From Mesodorylaimus sp. YZB2_4 (Eukaryota > Nematoda > Enoplea > Dorylaimida > Dorylaimidae), in NCBI GenBank assembly GCA_030248295.1, contig JASANH010000938.1:1798001-1862000 (forward strand): a stretch of DNA of 64,000 nt, read 5' to 3'. Made by a program: the position numbers and the translations under genes. The notes beneath the pieces are model-generated. The model was not told the origin of the DNA, did no database searches, and was given only the letters and a program-made list of their open reading frames with translations. This document shows, piece after piece, positions 44,801 to 57,726 of this stretch. The first letter of the stretch is position 1. Every line of letters begins with the position of its first letter.

Positions 44801-46344
44801 GAGCAGTGCTGGTTTATTTTTACCACCTGAACGTTTTCACGACAAGCATGTTGTTGGTGATGCACGAGGCGGCTGCCTCTGCTGCTATGGCCAACGTATT
44901 TTTCTGTACAAGTCTGTGCCAGAAGCTCAAGGCAGCTCGAGCATCTGTTCTGAGACGAAAGTGCCAGAACATGTAGAAGCCAGGAGACCACCGTCCATGC
45001 TTTTTATGGCTATGGAAAGGTCATTTTATTGAGAAAAAGCGCGACACTTTTGCAGACGACGCGTCGGTAAGCGATAGCGAACTGACAAAAACATAGCTGG
45101 CCATCTCATGGTCCAAGCGGAAGGCTGATTTTCTATTCTAAAAATACACTTTACCGAAGGCCCTAGCGTCTGGTTGTGATGCTGCTCTGCAGACTTCCTG
45201 CTTCTCCGTTTCAGAGGTCCTGGCGAAAGATCACATGCTCAAGCCGTTTGTAACAATGGACGCTAAGGAGAGGTAATTGCTGAACGAGGTCGTTTGAGGA
45301 GGAGCGTCGAGACGATGCCGACCTTTTCAGTTTATACAATGCCGTCCGAGCGTTGTGCGAGGCGAGAGTACATCGATTGCCCATAATGGACAAGACTAGC
45401 GGTAACATCCTGTACATATTGACGCATAAGAAGATACTCAGGTTCTTGTACGTATACGTAAGTACACTCCTAAGGCTGGTCTGGTCTGATAATGAGTCCT
45501 GGAAAATCTTTGCAGATTCGAGACCTTCCCGCCCCGATGTTCCTACAGCAGACGCCGAAAGAGCTGGCTATCGGATCGTGGGATGAGATCCTGACGGTGA
45601 GTGGGTCGGGAGAAGAGGGGCCAACTCGGGTTGCTCGGATACCTTTGATCCTGTTGAGCGTACGTGACGGATCTCGATGGGATCACCAGGGTGCATCTCT
45701 CCGTGGGGCCATCGTTGTCCTTTTAAACAGTCTTGCCTGTCCCTCTCGTCTCAGTTCTCGACATCGGCTGCTTCAGGTCAGCGAAGACACCAAGCTGATC
45801 GAGGCGCTAAGCTACTTCTTGGACAAACGGGTCTCGGCGCTTCCTGTGATCGATAGAAACGGGAAAATTGTGGACCTGTACGCAAAAGCGGACGTTTTTG
45901 ACCTGGCAGCTAACAAGTCGTATAATAATTTGTGTATCACGTTGAAGGAAGCACTGAAGCACAGAACCGACGTAAGTGCGTTCTCGTCGTACCATTAGCA
46001 CAGGATGAGGACCCTGTTTCGTTTCAGCCGTCCGAGGGACTGCGGATTTGCAACGAGACTGATTCGTTGTCAACAATCATAAAGATTATGTTCGAAGAGA
46101 AGGCGCATCGCGTGATAGTCGTCGATGACGACTCACGGGTTCTCGGCATGGTATCGCTGTCGGACATCATGACCTATCTGGTACTCCGGCCTCGAGGTGA
46201 GTTCTGGAAGACACTGTCAGCCTGGCCCATGTCGACCGACCCTGGGGCGCCACACTTTCCGCAACTCCTCCGAAGCAGGTACTCATTCTGACAAGTGACA
46301 CGTCCAACTCTGTTTCAGAGGACATCAGCGACGCGGTCGAGTGA
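41845..46344 (+). CDS. PRKAG: AMP-activated protein kinase gamma subunit
   Basis: Eleven exons (41845-42079, 42435-42544, 43998-44040, 44320-44420, 44477-44663, 45215-45272, 45331-45457, 45516-45596, 45777-45971, 46028-46196, 46319-46344) give 443 residues. A Ser/Asn/Arg-rich N-terminal extension of about 125 residues precedes four CBS domains (two Bateman modules). Diagnostic blocks are [80 protein letters not shown] and [20 protein letters not shown]. The protein is the nucleotide-sensing subunit that binds AMP, ADP and ATP and regulates the AMPK catalytic subunit, the energy-stress switch. The N-terminal exons are less certain than the CBS part; intron 2 (1453 bases) could hide alternative first exons. 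Convergent with SOAT. Confidence 0.92.
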
Positions 46345-46654
46345 GTGACTGGTGCGAACGAGTCGCTGTGGGTCTTTGATTTGTTGCATCCCTTCTGACG
46401 TGGCACTGCACCTCGTATATGAGATACATAAGTGGTTAGTGTCTGCACCGTCTTTTTGTACAGACCATCAGTTTGTGTTACGGCCGTTGGTCCCGTCTTG
46501 CTCAGACTTGTTATTGTTGGGTCGTCTAATCGTAAGCCATTGTTTCTGCCGAAGCGGGGTATCTTGTTTGTTCCAAACGGGCGATGCGTGCATTTGGATG
46601 ACAGTGATAAGCTAGAGGTTTGAGAGTGCGGCCAGTGGTCGCACGGTTACTTAT

Positions 46655-46660
46655 TTTATT
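46655..46660 (-). terminator. Candidate SOAT poly(A) signal
   Basis: AATAAA on the minus strand, 148 bases beyond the SOAT stop codon and about 100 bases upstream of the plus-strand AMPK gamma signal. If both are used the two transcripts overlap tail to tail. Confidence 0.5.
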
Positions 46661-46760
46661 ATCAGTCATGTGCTCTATTCATCTTCCTCTATGAATATCT
46701 ATTCTCTGTGTACGCACATTGCACGTGACACTCACGTAAAGCCTATTGTATATGTCCCAT

Positions 46761-46766
46761 AATAAA
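46761..46766 (+). terminator. Candidate AMPK gamma poly(A) signal
   Basis: AATAAA, 417 bases after the AMPK gamma stop codon and 42 bases short of the end of the convergent SOAT coding region. The interval 46345-46807 holds these two 3' UTRs and nothing else I can see. Confidence 0.5.
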
Positions 46767-46807
46767 ATATGAAAGGTTTGGCATGACACTGTCGAAGTGA
46801 ACCAGAA

Positions 46808-49439
46808 TTACAGACCCGAATGTGCTTTCGCACTGACCACGTCCTCCGATGTTGCTTTGCAAATCCAGGAATGAGGTGTCAGGTAGTAGAGGAAGTTGTC
46901 CTGCAAGGCGAGCACATCAGGTTACTGGTGGCCACGACCAGCCGGGACTTACGAATGCTCTCGGGCAGTTGATCCTGGCGTACCACTCCATGCTGTACAG
47001 ACACATCAACAGTCCGGTGCCCATAAACAGACTGACCCACAGCATCACGTTCCAACCGCGTCTCTGTTTCTTCGTGCCGGTCATGAACATGAGCCAGACT
47101 GAAATGCAAACAGTGTAATCAGGATAAAAGGGTACACGGGCAGCCGGGCAGACCTCCGATGAAGAAGAACTCGATGAATAGGACAGGATAGAAGAATCGA
47201 AAAGCGATTGTGATAATGTATTCGTGCACTAGGGCAGAAATGAAAAATACGCATACGATAGCACCAGTTCGCCCCTTCCGTCCGAACAGCTAAAACAGGA
47301 TGTTATCGAAGCCGCTGCACCGAGGCTAACACCGGAAGGGAACTCACAATCCAGGCATCTCTGTACACGTACGTGTACAGCCAATCGTGCACGACCACGT
47401 TCCACGTACGATAGTATCCGGCCAGGTTGGTCGCGTTCCACCAATCCTGCAATGGGCGCACTGAGGTCAGGCTGCCAGGTGCGACAATAAGTCCACTCAC
47501 CCGATAGAACATACGGTCCCCGAAACGTAGCATCTCGGCGAACGCATTCAGCCACGAGTGCAATACAGCGAAGAAGCCCAAAAACAGGCACAACGACCCA
47601 GGAAGGACCGAACTAAAGACGGTCAGGATGAATGTACGAATTGCGAAGTGGTCCTTATTGAAGTTCTGAAACAACAAGGAGCGAGTCAACTGCCATCACG
47701 ACCGAGCCGATGTGCACGTACTTGGAAGATGGGGATGCAGAAATGGGAGAACACGTAGTACAGATAGAATAGGCACCCCAGAACTTGAGCGAAATTAGTC
47801 ACCACGTAACCCCAGTCCACTTTTGCAGTCCTGAAACATCGACCTATAATTTGGGGTACCCAAGAAGGACATACACCTGGGATACCTTGTATTACCTGGG
47901 ATAGTTATTGCGATAAATCAAAGTTGGGGCGAACAGGAAGTACAGGAACTTCCCAAAATCGGGACACCGCGGCACGTCGTCGCTCGTCTTCTCAGCCACA
48001 TTTTCGATGTTGCCTTCTCCAGACTCTAAAAGATAAAAGTCACAGGACTGCTAAGTATGTGTACACAATATGTATTCTCGAAAAAAACAACTCCGTCCGC
48101 GCCGATCAGACTGCGTTCAGCTAGGTCACCAGGAATGAGAGATAGGGTGCGGGAAATAATTTGCACCCGACAACGCCTCCCCCCCCCCCCCGGCCCAGAT
48201 CTTCTAGGTCTACCAGACAAGTTTGTCTCATTATAAGTCACTGCCCTGACCCGATATACCCCTGTATGGCCTTCACCCTTCAATGTTGCCCTCCGAAAGC
48301 CCTACCTTTCTTCACAGCGCCTTTGCAAATCAAGGCATGGGCGGCATTCTCGCGCACGAATGCATGCGATTTCATGATGAGCCGGACCTAAAAGCAGGAG
48401 AGTACTAGACAGAAGCGGGGCGAACGAAGAATGCTCACTTGCTCGCACGCCACGATCATGGTCGAAGCCAGGGGCAAATCGTATATGATGATGTACTTGA
48501 CTGGTAACACGATCATGGAGCCGATGTAAACAACATAGCCAGCCAAGTAGACGTAATCGGGCCACCCTGGCACAACAAAGATGTCTGTCTCATGAGCCAC
48601 CACAAGTACACACTTACCAACGGGGCCGGGCAGGTAGGCCCAATGTTGGAAGAGGGGGAAAAGGACGAGGATCGCGGACAGAAACATGACCAGCCACACG
48701 GTGATCACGATGGGCAAACCACCAAAACACCAGCGGATCACCTCGAATTTCAGGTTCAGCCTACAAGAGACAGATACGGGTGCAAGGGGCGGGGAGAGGC
48801 TGGCACTTACGTTCCCCGATCGATCAAATCGTGCAACATGGCACTGATAATAAGTATGATCAGAATGGCCACAAAGATGTGATAAATGGTTCGAATATGA
48901 TCCGATTGGAATAGTTCTCTGAAAGATGCAGGATACTCTGAGGCAGGCTGCCGGACCGCGTGCACCACATTTGGTACTACCCCAAACAAGGCCGACAGCG
49001 CTCTCTATTCACCATCCAAATCTCCAAACGATCAACTTACGTCAACAATGAATCTCGAATCATGAATTGCTTCTCCTGAAGGTCGCCCCTGCAACATCAT
49101 TCCCTGCGTCCCTGAGCACGTTCCGCGACCGATGCGACCTACTTGGACCTGGTCGATATCGATTCGTCACCGATATCGGACATCGAGTGACCACTGGGCA
49201 CCACCGCATTGTCGGTAACTCGTCTTTTGATCAACGTCGACGGTGGGGCCTTGGTTGCCAAACACCCATTCGGTCCATTCCTGACGGCCGAAGCAGAACT
49301 GAAGATCTCCTCCAGCCGACTGTCAATAAGCTCCGTTAGATCCGTGCGTAAGTCCTGAATAAAACTCCATGCATTGAAAGCATGGGAAATCTCGGGGTAA
49401 ACTTACGTTGAGTTTTTCTTTGACATCTTGGAGATCCAT
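46808..49439 (-). CDS. SOAT1: Sterol O-acyltransferase (ACAT family)
   Basis: Fourteen minus-strand exons (49407-49439, 49149-49354, 49041-49088, 48811-48918, 48618-48760, 48439-48566, 48306-48387, 47896-48025, 47722-47830, 47501-47665, 47348-47446, 47154-47289, 46953-47098, 46808-46900) encode 541 residues; human SOAT1 has 550. It is a polytopic ER membrane enzyme of the MBOAT superfamily that joins a long-chain acyl group from acyl-CoA to cholesterol for storage. The MBOAT signature MFYRDWWN is split across exons 10 and 11, and the catalytic His lies in ALVHEYII. Other SOAT-specific blocks are [30 protein letters not shown] and [13 protein letters not shown]1 is excluded because these blocks match SOAT better. 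The N-terminal 90 residues are cytosolic, hydrophilic and divergent. Divergent from FLII. Confidence 0.94.
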
Positions 49440-49984
49440 ACTTGGACACGCTCGACGGACAGGATGAGTCCTGATCAGAACCGGATTGTGGGTGAGCGGG
49501 ACACGTCAGGGATGTGGCGCGTTGTTATTCATACGATGACACTAACAAAATGACAAACAGCGTTGAACAGAGTCGAGATAAAATCCGAAAGATAAGCCGG
49601 CTAGAACGACAGCACACTGATTTAGGGCACAGCAGGTAGTGACAGATGCACTGGCAGTTGTTGACATCAAAGGGCTCCTCCCATTGGTGCGGCCAAAAAG
49701 TGCACCCTAGAGTGCATACATTCTCAAGGACGCGCTGCCAACCTTTGCGGAAACAATGGCCGATAAAAAACCGACCAAAAAGGATCATCATCATTAGCGC
49801 GTTTCGGATGTTTGAATTTCCCGCGTCAATGTTTCTTATGACAAGAGTCATGTGTGCGTAATCGTGAAAATGCAAATGATCTGTCGTCGAGGGACGAGAA
49901 TTTTGAGGATCAGCTGTCGAAGAAGATTTGAAGTGATTTTTTTCTGAGAAGTATTATTTTGGATCCGTAGCGTGCAAAAAAAAA
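49440..49984. promoter_or_regulatory. Divergent promoter interval, SOAT / FLII
   Basis: These 545 bases separate two divergent start codons. There is no supported open frame. Promoter function is inferred from position only. Confidence 0.4.
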
Positions 49985-52900
49985 ATGGCTGCTACGGGCG
50001 TTTTGCCGTTCGTTCGCGGCATCGATTTATCGAGGAATGACTTTTCGGTACGACCCAGGTACGTGTTTCGAGCTTGATGTGTTCTCATTCCCTTTTTATT
50101 TAGGCTGACAGCTTTCCGACGCAAGTCGCCGATATGAAAGGACTTCGCTGGTTGAAACTGAATAGAACTCATTTGGACAAGGTAAGACCTGTCGACCTGA
50201 AAATGGCTGCGGCTGATCCTCTTCCTCGTTTGCGACTAGCTTCTTTTACTGACTAATGCGTAGGCAGGCTATGTCCTTAACTGCGCCTTTTATTGTATTA
50301 TGTTGTGTTCACAATGCGATGTAGGCAATGGATACGTGGATGGGTTCGTGATTGGGTTCGTGTAGCAATAGGGCAGTTGGCGTTAGCGATGCCCACACAT
50401 TTTTTCGTACTGATTTGTACATGGGTCATCCGGAGGTGAGATTAGACCTATCTACTTTCCCGATTGTAGGATGCGGTCTTGCTTTATTCAAACCCATTGT
50501 CATCACCTTTTTGAAAAACTACTCTTTTTATTGGCTGCGCCGCTTTAAGGTTTAGCGTGGGCGAATCCTAGGAAAAAATGGACATCATTGTCGGTGCATC
50601 TTGGAAGACCTTGACGCTGCGATGCGATGCCTCGTTTCCTTTTCAGCTTCCGGAAGAACTTTCTCGCTTGAAGAATCTCGAACATTTGCAACTGGTTCGA
50701 AACAATTTGACAAGCGCCCACGGCGAGTTATCCGATTTGCCTTGCCTTCGATCGATTATAGTTCGTCACAATCAAGTAAGTATTCGATTAGCTCTGTAAA
50801 AAGTATAAAAAGTCACGGACGGGTGAAAAGTCAGAAATCATTAGAGTTCTTAAAGAATTTTTGGTCTTCCTGTGATCATACTTTCATTTCAGATGAAAAC
50901 ATCGGGCGTGCCTAGCGATATTTTCGACATGCAGGATTTGACAGTATTGGATTTCAGTCACAATGACTTAAAAGACGTGCCAGCGAATCTCGATCACGCT
51001 CGTTGTGCTATTGTCTTGAATCTCAGCCACAACCATATCGACAATTTGCCAAATCAGGTTCGTATTAACTTTTATGGCGGTCGATATAACTGACTTATCA
51101 TTTGCCTATTTTCAGCTTTTCGTGAACATGGCTGACCTTTTGTACCTGGATTTGAGCAATAATAAGTTCGAGATGCTGCCGCCTCAGATGCGACGGCTGA
51201 CTGACTTACAGGTACTATCCCTAACAGTGCGAGCCACAGAATGAAATCGATCGTTGAACCGTGCCTTTGTGTTCTAGACTTTACTTCTCAGCAACAACCC
51301 ATTACAACATTTTCAACTGAAGCAACTACCCAGCATGACTAAATTGCGGGTTTTGCATATGCGAAATACTCAAAGAAACGCCAATAATCTTCAACAGCTA
51401 GACGCCTTAATCAACCTGGAAGACGTGGATTTCTCGGCCAATGATTTGCCAGAAATCCCCGACGCTTTGTACAAATTGAAAAGATTACGTAAACTCAACT
51501 TGTCGGAGAACCAGTTTATGCAGTTCTCGCCTTATTGTGAATGCTGGCAAGATTTGGAAATTCTCAATTTTTCGCGAAATAAATTGAAATCCCTGCCGGA
51601 CCTGTTGACGAGAATGTTGAAATTGAAGAAGCTGTTCGTCAACGACAACCAGTTGGAGTTCAATGGCGTGCCGGCTGGTATCGGGAAATTGGTCAATCTG
51701 GAAGTATTTCACGCTGCTTACAATAATCTCGAATTGATACCCGAAGGTCTGTGTCGATGCGTGAAGCTACGAAAGTTGAAATTGAACAACAATCGCTTGG
51801 TCACCTTGCCGGAAAGTATTTACTTATTGAGCGATCTGACCGAGCTGGATGTCCGCAATAATCCAGACTTGTTCATGCCACCGAAACCGAGCGAACGGAG
51901 GAAAGCTCAGCTGGCCTTCTACAACATCGATTTCAGCCTGGAGACTCAGATGAAGGTCGCTGGTGCCGCCAGTCCATCGTCGAGCATGTGCAGTGGGACG
52001 AGTCCAGTTCCGAATAAGGATCCGGTGGCCAGGAAGATTCAGTTCTTGCGTAGAAGAAAAGGTCAAACCGAGGCGGATCAAGATCAGAAAAAGATTTTGA
52101 AAGGAATGACGGACGTGGCTAAGGAACGAACCAGAGCTGAACAAGCCTTTATCGAAAGTCAGCAATCTTTTAAAGCAGCTCGGCGATGGGACGAGTCGTT
52201 GGAGAAGCCGCCCTTGGATTACAGCGAAATATTCGATCCCGATGTTGGTCAACAACCAGGAATAACGGTTTGGGAAATTGAAAATTTCCTGCCGAATCCG
52301 TTGGACGAAGCGTTTAATGGCAAGTTCTACGAAGGCGATTGCTACATCATTTTGAAGACGATGATCGACGATTCAAGCTCGGCACCGAATTGGCAAATTT
52401 TCTATTGGATCGGGGAGCGAGCCTCGCTGGACAAAAAGGCGTGCGCGGCCATTCACGCGGTCAACTTGAGGAATTTTCTGGGCGCCAGCTGTCGTACGCA
52501 AAGAGAAGAGATGAATGAAGAATCGGACGAATTCTTGGACCTGTTCGGGGATGAGATAATCTATATCGAAGGAGGCAGGACGATGAGCGGGTTCTACTCG
52601 GTCGAGAAAGTCAGCTACCCGACTCGTCTCTATCGGGTTTCGTTGGCCGGCCAAAGAGTCATCTTGGAAGCCGTGGCCGTTGCGCCGGAATCTTTGGACC
52701 CGCGTTTTGTGTTCATTCTCGACCGCGGATTGACTATTTACATGTGGAATGGGAAAAAGTCGAAAGGAGTTCTTCGAACGAAAGCTCGTTTGTTCGCCGA
52801 AAAAGTGAACAAGACGGAGCGAAAAGGAGAGGCCGAATTGGAAACGGTACTCCAGGATCACGAAGGAGAAGAATTTTGGGCAGCATTTTTGGGTCACGCT

Positions 52901-55466
52901 GGACTGCCCGACGAACCAGTGGTCGAGCACGTGCCGATCGACTTTCAACCATCGGCACCCCGACTGTATCAAGTGCGGTTGGGAATGGGCTACCTGGAAT
53001 TGCCCCAAGTCGAGTACAAGAAGGGCCACTTGAAACAGCAGTTGCTCAATACGAGATCAGTCTACATTTTGGATTGTTATAGCGATATATTCATGTGGGT
53101 CGGAAAGAAGTCCACAAAGCTTGTAAGTGATTCGCCAAACTTACGTATTTTAATGAGACTGTGCCCTATGATTATAGGTGCGAGCAGCTGGATCCAAACT
53201 GGCGCTGGAACTGCGCGAAATGATCGATCGTCCTGACCACGCCGCGGTGAACCAAGTGTGCGAAGGCACGGAGAGCATGGTGTTTAAGGCCAAGTTTGTG
53301 GGTTGGGACGACGTGATCGCGGTCGATTTCACTCGCACGGCTGACTCGGTCCAACGTCGCGGAGCCGATTTGAATGTGATCATGGAAAGGGACAAGATGA
53401 AGACGGACTTGGCATCCCTGTTCCTCGAAAGGCAACCAGTGACGCCGGATGACGAGACGGATCAGCTGATGCAAGAATGCAATGAAGATTTGGAGCTGAT
53501 GGAACCGTTCGTATTGGAGGGCAGAAAATTCGTTCGCTTGCCAGAACACGAATTCGGTTTGTTCTACACGACCGATTGTTACGTGTTCTTGTGCCGATAT
53601 TGGGTGCCGTCGGACGATTACGAGGACGAGGAAGGCGGAGAAGGCGGACAGAAAGTGGCCAAAAGTGGAACGAGTGGAGAATCGACGACGCCGCAGGACG
53701 ATTTCCAATGCGTGGTCTATTTCTGGCAAGGACGCGATGCCAGCAACATGGGATGGCTGACCTTCACGTTCAGTTTGCAGAAGAAATTCGAGGCCTTGTT
53801 TAAAGACAAATTGGAAGTGGTGCGTATGTACCAGCAACAGGAGAATCAAAAGTTCTTATCGCATTTTAAAAAGTTGTTTATTATCAAACGAGGACGACGG
53901 AATCTGAGCCAGTTCCCCGGTTCGAGAAAATGGCCCGAATTCTATCACATGCGAGCCAATGGAAGCGCCATTTGCATGCGTACTATACAAATCGAGTGCG
54001 ACGCGGCGGCTTTGAATTCGGAATTCGTCTTCATCCTCAAAGTACCCTATCAATACCCGGACGATAGTGGGCACAAGGGACGAGCGTTCATTTGGGTCGG
54101 TAGCAAAGCTAACGAGAAGGAGGTGGTGGTGGCGGACGAGGTGGTCAAGGAGCGGTTGAACCAGGACGACTATGTCGTGGAGAGGATCAAGGAAGGCCAA
54201 GAACCGGAGTTATTTTGGCAAACGTTGGGCGGAAAGAAAGCCTATGACACCAACGCCGATTTCATGCGATACAGTCGTCTGTTCAGATGTACGAATGAAA
54301 AAGGTTTCTTCGCCGTTTCGGAGAAAACCATTGATTTCTGTCAGGTAAGACCTGTTAGGCTGTTCGCTTTTCCCGTCTGACTGATCCTGTTCAGGACGAT
54401 CTGGACGATGATGACGTCATGATCCTGGACAACGGCGACGAAGTGTTCTTGTGGGCCGGATCGAGAGCCAGCGAGGTTGAGGTCAAACTGGCCTACAAAG
54501 CGTCGCAGGTGAGACACCTAGCCCCTGGCCAGGGTGAAATTTTTTGAAAGGGAAAGGGGTCCAGGAAGCAAAAAAGCAGGTTTTTTGTATCCACTGCGTC
54601 ATAAACTTTGTACAGGGTTCATACAATGCGCGGAAAATAATTTTACCAGGTTTTCCGGACAAAATTTAAATTTTCCCTAATAATTTATACCAGTTGGTTC
54701 CTTAAAAACGCAACTTTTCAGTTCTCATTGATTTCGGCTCAAAAAAATTCAAATTTCCCTGGCGCTTCCAAATTTGACTGAACCCTGCTCAGCCTGAGCC
54801 TTGCGATCGTACTGCATGCAATTGCGTGCGCACACGGTTTGGACGCAGCGATATACATTAGACAGAGGAGCTCACATTCACGTAGGTCTTAGCGTCCCCG
54901 TTTCCAAGCACGGGCACAAGTTTAAGTCTAACAGTTTGGCACTGGAGGTCGGTCCCGCGAAGGATAGAGTTCCATCATTCTGGCAGACGGTCTTGGCCTC
55001 GCGTCAGCTCGATTCCTACCAGGGGAGGAAGATTTAGACTTACCTTAAGTCTAGTAGAAGGGTCTGCTCAAAAACTGGCCAATTTTGCCCAAAATGAGCA
55101 GACCTCAATAAAAAATGGTCGCTTGGCAGGGGTCACATGATCGACCCCCCAGTTTGGATGCTGCTTGTCTTATGGCTGGGGTGAGTTGCCTTTGCTTGGG
55201 CACAATCGTGTATTTCCCCGCAATCAAGCCCCTTAGTATAAACATGTACCTGCAGTGTGGGCATGTTTATGCTTGGCGGGCCTCTGCATGTTTGCGTGGC
55301 TACCGATAAGGAAAATTCTGTCTTTCAGGTTTACATACAGCACTTGCGACTAAGACAACCGGACCGTCCCCGAAAGTTGTTTGTCACGTTGAAAGGCAAA
55401 GAATCGAAACGTTTCAAGAAGTGCTTCCACGCCTGGGGAAAGCATAAAGTGCCCGCCGGAGACTGA
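49985..55466 (+). CDS. FLII: Flightless-1: LRR plus gelsolin-repeat protein
   Basis: Nine phase-0 exons (49985-50047, 50104-50181, 50647-50775, 50893-51057, 51116-51211, 51278-53122, 53178-54344, 54395-54508, 55329-55466) give 1264 residues; human FLII has 1269. The start reads [16 protein letters not shown]. About 16 leucine-rich repeats span residues 1-400 ([31 protein letters not shown]). A basic linker follows ([14 protein letters not shown]), then six gelsolin-like segments from [12 protein letters not shown] onward, including [18 protein letters not shown] and [17 protein letters not shown]. The C-terminus is [10 protein letters not shown]. The family binds and remodels actin and also acts as a nuclear-receptor coactivator; the LRR half binds LRRFIP and Ras-type partners. 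Intron 8 (820 bases) is the largest and holds a perfect 10-base inverted repeat at about 55061-55104. Confidence 0.96.
55061..55104 (+). repeat. Inverted repeat in FLII intron 8
   Basis: Arms GGTCTGCTCA and TGAGCAGACC are perfect complements separated by 24 bases, whose inner parts (AAAACTGG... and ...CCCAAAA) extend the pairing loosely. It may be a small foldback element or chance. Confidence 0.5.
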
Positions 55467-55736
55467 CCTGTGCAAATCCAAGTAGGTGCCTTGGTCGCAA
55501 TAAGCGCGCTAGGTCAGTTTTCCTAGACTAGGAATAATGTGTGCAATCTTGAAATATATGTTAAGATGACGCTTTAATGGTGCTCGTAGGTTTTCTATTG
55601 GCGAGAAATATACGACAGTTTTGAACACGCGTCTTCGCTAGGTCCTATCAGATCGCATGTGTACACGTAGAGCAGACAACGCCTACAGACGAATGTCGCC
55701 AAAAATGCCTTAAAACATAAATACCTTGCGAGAAGC

Positions 55737-57188
55737 TTAGCACTTATCGTCGTGCTTCGACACACGAGCTTCGCCAGCCTTTTTTGGTTTTTGGGTAACC
55801 GGGGCTGGTTTCGTATTGACTGGTTGTTGGTCGGCAGCATCGCAAGTCTGGGCGTTCGGTTGACCAAGCAAGTTCTCTGAGGCGGCCACCGACGATGACT
55901 CGACCACGTTGAGCTGCTGCGGTAGAAGCTTCTGCAAAATCGGCGAGTCCAATGGGGCGTTGCTGAAGATGGAGCCGACGAACGCGTGCGTGCCCCAAAC
56001 TGGATGGCGGATCACTTTACAACAACCCAAGTCCTCGATGCTGAAGCCGAAATTACGATAACGTTCGTCAGTCTCGAATAATGTCGCATTTGTGAATGGG
56101 CCCAAATACTGCAGAAAGGATGCATGCTTAGGACGTATGATAGGCCACAAAGTTAGGACTTACTGGCCGGCCAGAGGTCGGGTCGATAAAGTCAGCCCAA
56201 TACCCTTCGCGTTGCAACACCTCGCAAATGGCGCTCGCCGTAGAAATGAACTACAAGGCGGAAGATTCCGTTGTTTATTTGGACTGCCGCCAAAGCCTCT
56301 GTAATCACTAACCTGACTCATCATCTCGTCTCGCTCCCGATCCACTTCTTCCGACCATTCGCTCATGTCACCTGCTGTTCTTTGGGCAAGGGTCATAACC
56401 GTCAACGTTCCCTTTTGGATTTCACGACCAGGAAAGAGATCCGCAAAGTCTAAAAACAGCAAAACATTTTTAGCTAAAAGATTATCGCCAAACGAAACGA
56501 AATTACGTTTCTTTGCCAGCTCTGGACATGGCTGAGCCGCGCATTCTAATGTCGATGGCACAGAGAAAGTGCCCAAGTCAGCCGGTGGCAACTTGCGCGA
56601 CGCTTCCGAAAATGTTTGCAATGTACCCAACTGACGGTCGTGTGGAGTTGTAGTGCTCATTATGTCCGATTGTTCCAAACCAGATGCTGTTTGTGGCGTT
56701 GGGATTGAACTCTTAAAAAATCATTTCTATCACAACGCGACTTTTCCCATCTGTCTGAACGACTTGTTGGCCTGAGCAAACAGCTTGGCCCACTGCACAA
56801 GTACTGTGTGTATGGTTAAAGCGATTTAGGCCTACCGTTTCCTTCATTTTCAAATAATGTTGAGCCGTGGTCACGTTGCCGGGCAGTGGAAAATATCGAA
56901 ATTGTTCTCCGAATTTGTCATCAATCAATTTACTGAAAATTTCCAATTCAGGAAATTCCGTCTGATCGCGACGAGCCTCGAAAACAACCACGGGTTCAGA
57001 ACGATTAGCGGCCCCATCTTGCGCCGAAAATCCTCGTTGTATCGTCGCACTCAAAGCTTTGAAACCACCATTATAGCAAACAGCCACCCGAGGCAAATGA
57101 CCCGAAAGTAACTGAAATTACACATTTGCTTCAAAAAATAAAGTAGGAGCAAGTGGGGTTCGAGACTTACCCTCATTTTTGAAGCCAT
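55737..57188 (-). CDS. MMADHC: Cobalamin trafficking protein CblD
   Basis: Six minus-strand exons (57171-57188, 56836-57111, 56507-56711, 56313-56449, 56164-56250, 55737-56108) encode 364 residues; human MMADHC has 296. Matching blocks are [61 protein letters not shown], and [22 protein letters not shown]. The last holds the Cys that coordinates cobalt in complex with MMACHC. The protein directs vitamin B12 either to cytosolic methionine synthase or to mitochondrial methylmalonyl-CoA mutase. The N-terminus is basic and could serve as a mitochondrial presequence. The C-terminus has an extra Gln/Pro/Lys-rich tail of about 65 residues not found in the human protein. Exon 1 is only 18 bases. Divergent from PPP4C, convergent with FLII. 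Confidence 0.93.
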
Positions 57189-57726
57189 TATCATCGTCAA
57201 TCTTCTATTAGTCTAACTGGACACCGAAACACGCTTTACAAAGACAGATTCCCGAATTTCACCGAAATAAAAAACGCTAATGAGAAGCCTTCTGCACCAA
57301 CTTTTCTTCTCTTCCACCAACTGATCGATTCGAAGTTTGCCAAGAATTTCCTGTGCAAGACACGTGAACAGCCAAATCGCACGTTGGTGGTATAAAAAAG
57401 GTTCAGCTTAAATATCATTATGCCAGTATTCAGAATTTTGATCACATTTAAATCATTTTATTAGTTTTGCCGGTGAAATTAATTTTGTACGAAACGTGGG
57501 CGCGTTTGCGGCTATTAATTAATAATTAAATCTGAACCTGAAACTTAAAAGTACAACTGAAGATTCGATTCCAACAGTCTTCTGCGGGCAGGTTTTTCCT
57601 GTCCTTCACTCATTGATTATTTGGGTTCCGAAGATATGTTTTGATTAGTGGCAGTTGAAAAATACTTATTTGCTTTCATTTTTCGGTTTTTTCCTGTTCC
57701 TTTTGACATATTTCGGACCCACAACA
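57189..57726. promoter_or_regulatory. Divergent promoter interval, MMADHC / PPP4C
   Basis: AT-rich 538-base spacer between divergent start codons, with no supported open frame. Promoter function is inferred from position. Confidence 0.4.

Noticed and set aside
48181-48192. Poly-C tract (and similar runs near 58492-58507 and 63684-63696) as a regulatory element
   Set aside because: Simple homopolymer runs in introns or spacers; no supporting context.
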